From Deltaproteobacteria bacterium (GTDB lineage Bacteria > Desulfobacterota > Binatia > DP-6), in assembly GCA_005879585.1 (NCBI GenBank), contig VBKG01000344.1, forward strand, positions 1 to 40,209: a DNA stretch of 40,209 nucleotides. Reading direction: 5' to 3'. A program made the translations under genes and the position numbers. Below, in pieces: positions 39,708-40,209 of this stretch. The notes under the pieces were generated by a model, which worked only from the letters and a program-made list of their open reading frames with translations, was not told the DNA's origin and made no database searches. Every line of letters starts with the position of its first letter. Within the stretch, counting starts at the first letter, position 1.

Positions 39708-40209
39708 ATGGCGCTCCCGTTCGGGCACATCAGCGCCGGCTACCTCGGGTACGAGGCGGTGCGGCCGGCAGGCCCGCATCGGCCGGCGCTGTTGCTCGGC
39801 GCCATCGCGCTCGCGAACGCGGCGGACTTCGATTTCCTTCCCGGGCTCGTCATCGGGCACGCCGACGCCTATCATCGTGGCGTGACGCACACGCTCGCCG
39901 CCGTGGTAGTCATCGCCTTGGCGGTGGCGGCCGCGGGCGGCATCGCGGGTGCGCGCCGGGCCACGGTCCTGCGTGCGGCGGGGTGGGCCGCCACGGTGTA
40001 CGCCTCGCACCTGGTTCTCGACTACGTCACCGTCTGCGCCGTGCCGCCCTCGGGTGGCCGCTTCCTCTGGCCGCTCTCGGACGCCCATTACATCGCGCCG
40101 CGGCCGCTGCTCGACGAGATCATCATCGACTCCTCGGGCCGTAGCGCGTTCGTCGCGAGCCTGCTGACGCCGCATGCGCTCGGGGTCTGGGCCCGCGAAC
40201 TCGCGTTCC
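39708..40209 (+). CDS. DUF457/YdjM-like membrane-bound metal-dependent hydrolase family (partial)
   Basis: The frame is open from ATG 39708 to the right edge (167 codons). It has the family pattern of clustered His and Asp residues in membrane helices: 'FGHISAGYLGYEAV', 'ADFDFLPGLVIGHAD', 'HRGVTHTLAAVVV' and 'ASHLVLDYVT'. Members are polytopic proteins of poorly known function. The start is four bases after the GT2 stop, with GGGG close upstream. Whether it belongs functionally to the EPS operon cannot be told from the window. Confidence 0.85.
   Translation, partial: MALPFGHISAGYLGYEAVRPAGPHRPALLLGAIALANAADFDFLPGLVIGHADAYHRGVTHTLAAVVVIALAVAAAGGIAGARRATVLRAAGWAATVYASHLVLDYVTVCAVPPSGGRFLWPLSDAHYIAPRPLLDEIIIDSSGRSAFVASLLTPHALGVWARELAF

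Noticed and set aside
1-40209. tRNA, rRNA, insertion sequences, CRISPR arrays, attachment sites
   Set aside because: No cloverleaf with CCA-type end, transposase motif, terminal inverted repeat, direct target duplication or regularly spaced repeat was found by eye. A covariance-model scan could still reveal small RNAs.

Overview
The window is about 40 kb of very GC-rich DNA with densely packed genes and frequent 4-base start/stop overlaps (ATGA, GTGA). It has no tRNA, rRNA, insertion sequence or CRISPR array that I could see. The gene content points to an uncultured bacterium of the former Deltaproteobacteria type (Myxococcota, Desulfobacterota or Binatota-like): a secreted protein with 'CGNGxxE.GEECDDGN' cysteine-rich repeats, a sigma-54/NtrC-controlled exopolysaccharide locus, phosphotriesterase-family and thiolase/DUF35 genes. 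The phylum is an inference and was not tested.

Left part (1-14.9 kb) is a mixed chromosomal region. It holds a partial YdcF/DUF218 protein, a phosphotriesterase-family hydrolase, a metallophosphoesterase lipoprotein coupled to an ArnT-like glycosyltransferase, a DUF4337 membrane protein, a 989-residue secreted protein with a beta-repeat stalk and duplicated cysteine-rich modules, a thiolase-like/DUF35 pair, an FdhE-like zinc protein, a glycogen-debranching-type glucosidase coupled to a GT4 glycosyltransferase, a lipoprotein, and an HU-family DNA-binding protein with its own sigma-70-type promoter.

The right part (15.2-39.7 kb) is one large exopolysaccharide (EPS) locus on the + strand. It opens with a regulatory block: a small helical protein, a histidine-kinase-like protein without a sensor domain, and an NtrC-type activator with an intact GAFTGA motif. 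Two near-consensus sigma-54 (-24/-12) promoters flank this block, at 15191-15206 and 18194-18209, and a weaker third candidate lies at 15555-15570. The second promoter drives a NusG/RfaH-like factor, followed by the export and assembly genes: Wza-like outer-membrane lipoprotein, Wzz-like chain-length protein, CpsD-like ATPase with degraded nucleotide-binding motifs, and a ligase/polymerase. Next comes a tightly coupled run: GT4, polysaccharide deacetylase, FkbH-like HAD protein, acyl carrier protein, a MaoC-SDR fusion, a GNAT-like protein, a second deacetylase, asparagine synthase-like amidotransferase, a fused phosphoglycosyl-transferase/ligase-type membrane protein, a sulfatase-fold membrane protein, GT2, radical SAM, and a DPM1-like GT2. 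A DUF457-type membrane protein runs off the right edge.

My reading is that the kinase-like protein and the NtrC-like activator switch on a sigma-54 promoter, the NusG-like factor helps RNA polymerase read through the roughly 21-kb cluster, and the cluster makes an exported polysaccharide decorated with an unusual acyl group built on the dedicated acyl carrier protein. The layout resembles exosortase-A (XrtA/PEP-CTERM) EPS loci, but no exosortase and no Wzx flippase is present in the window.
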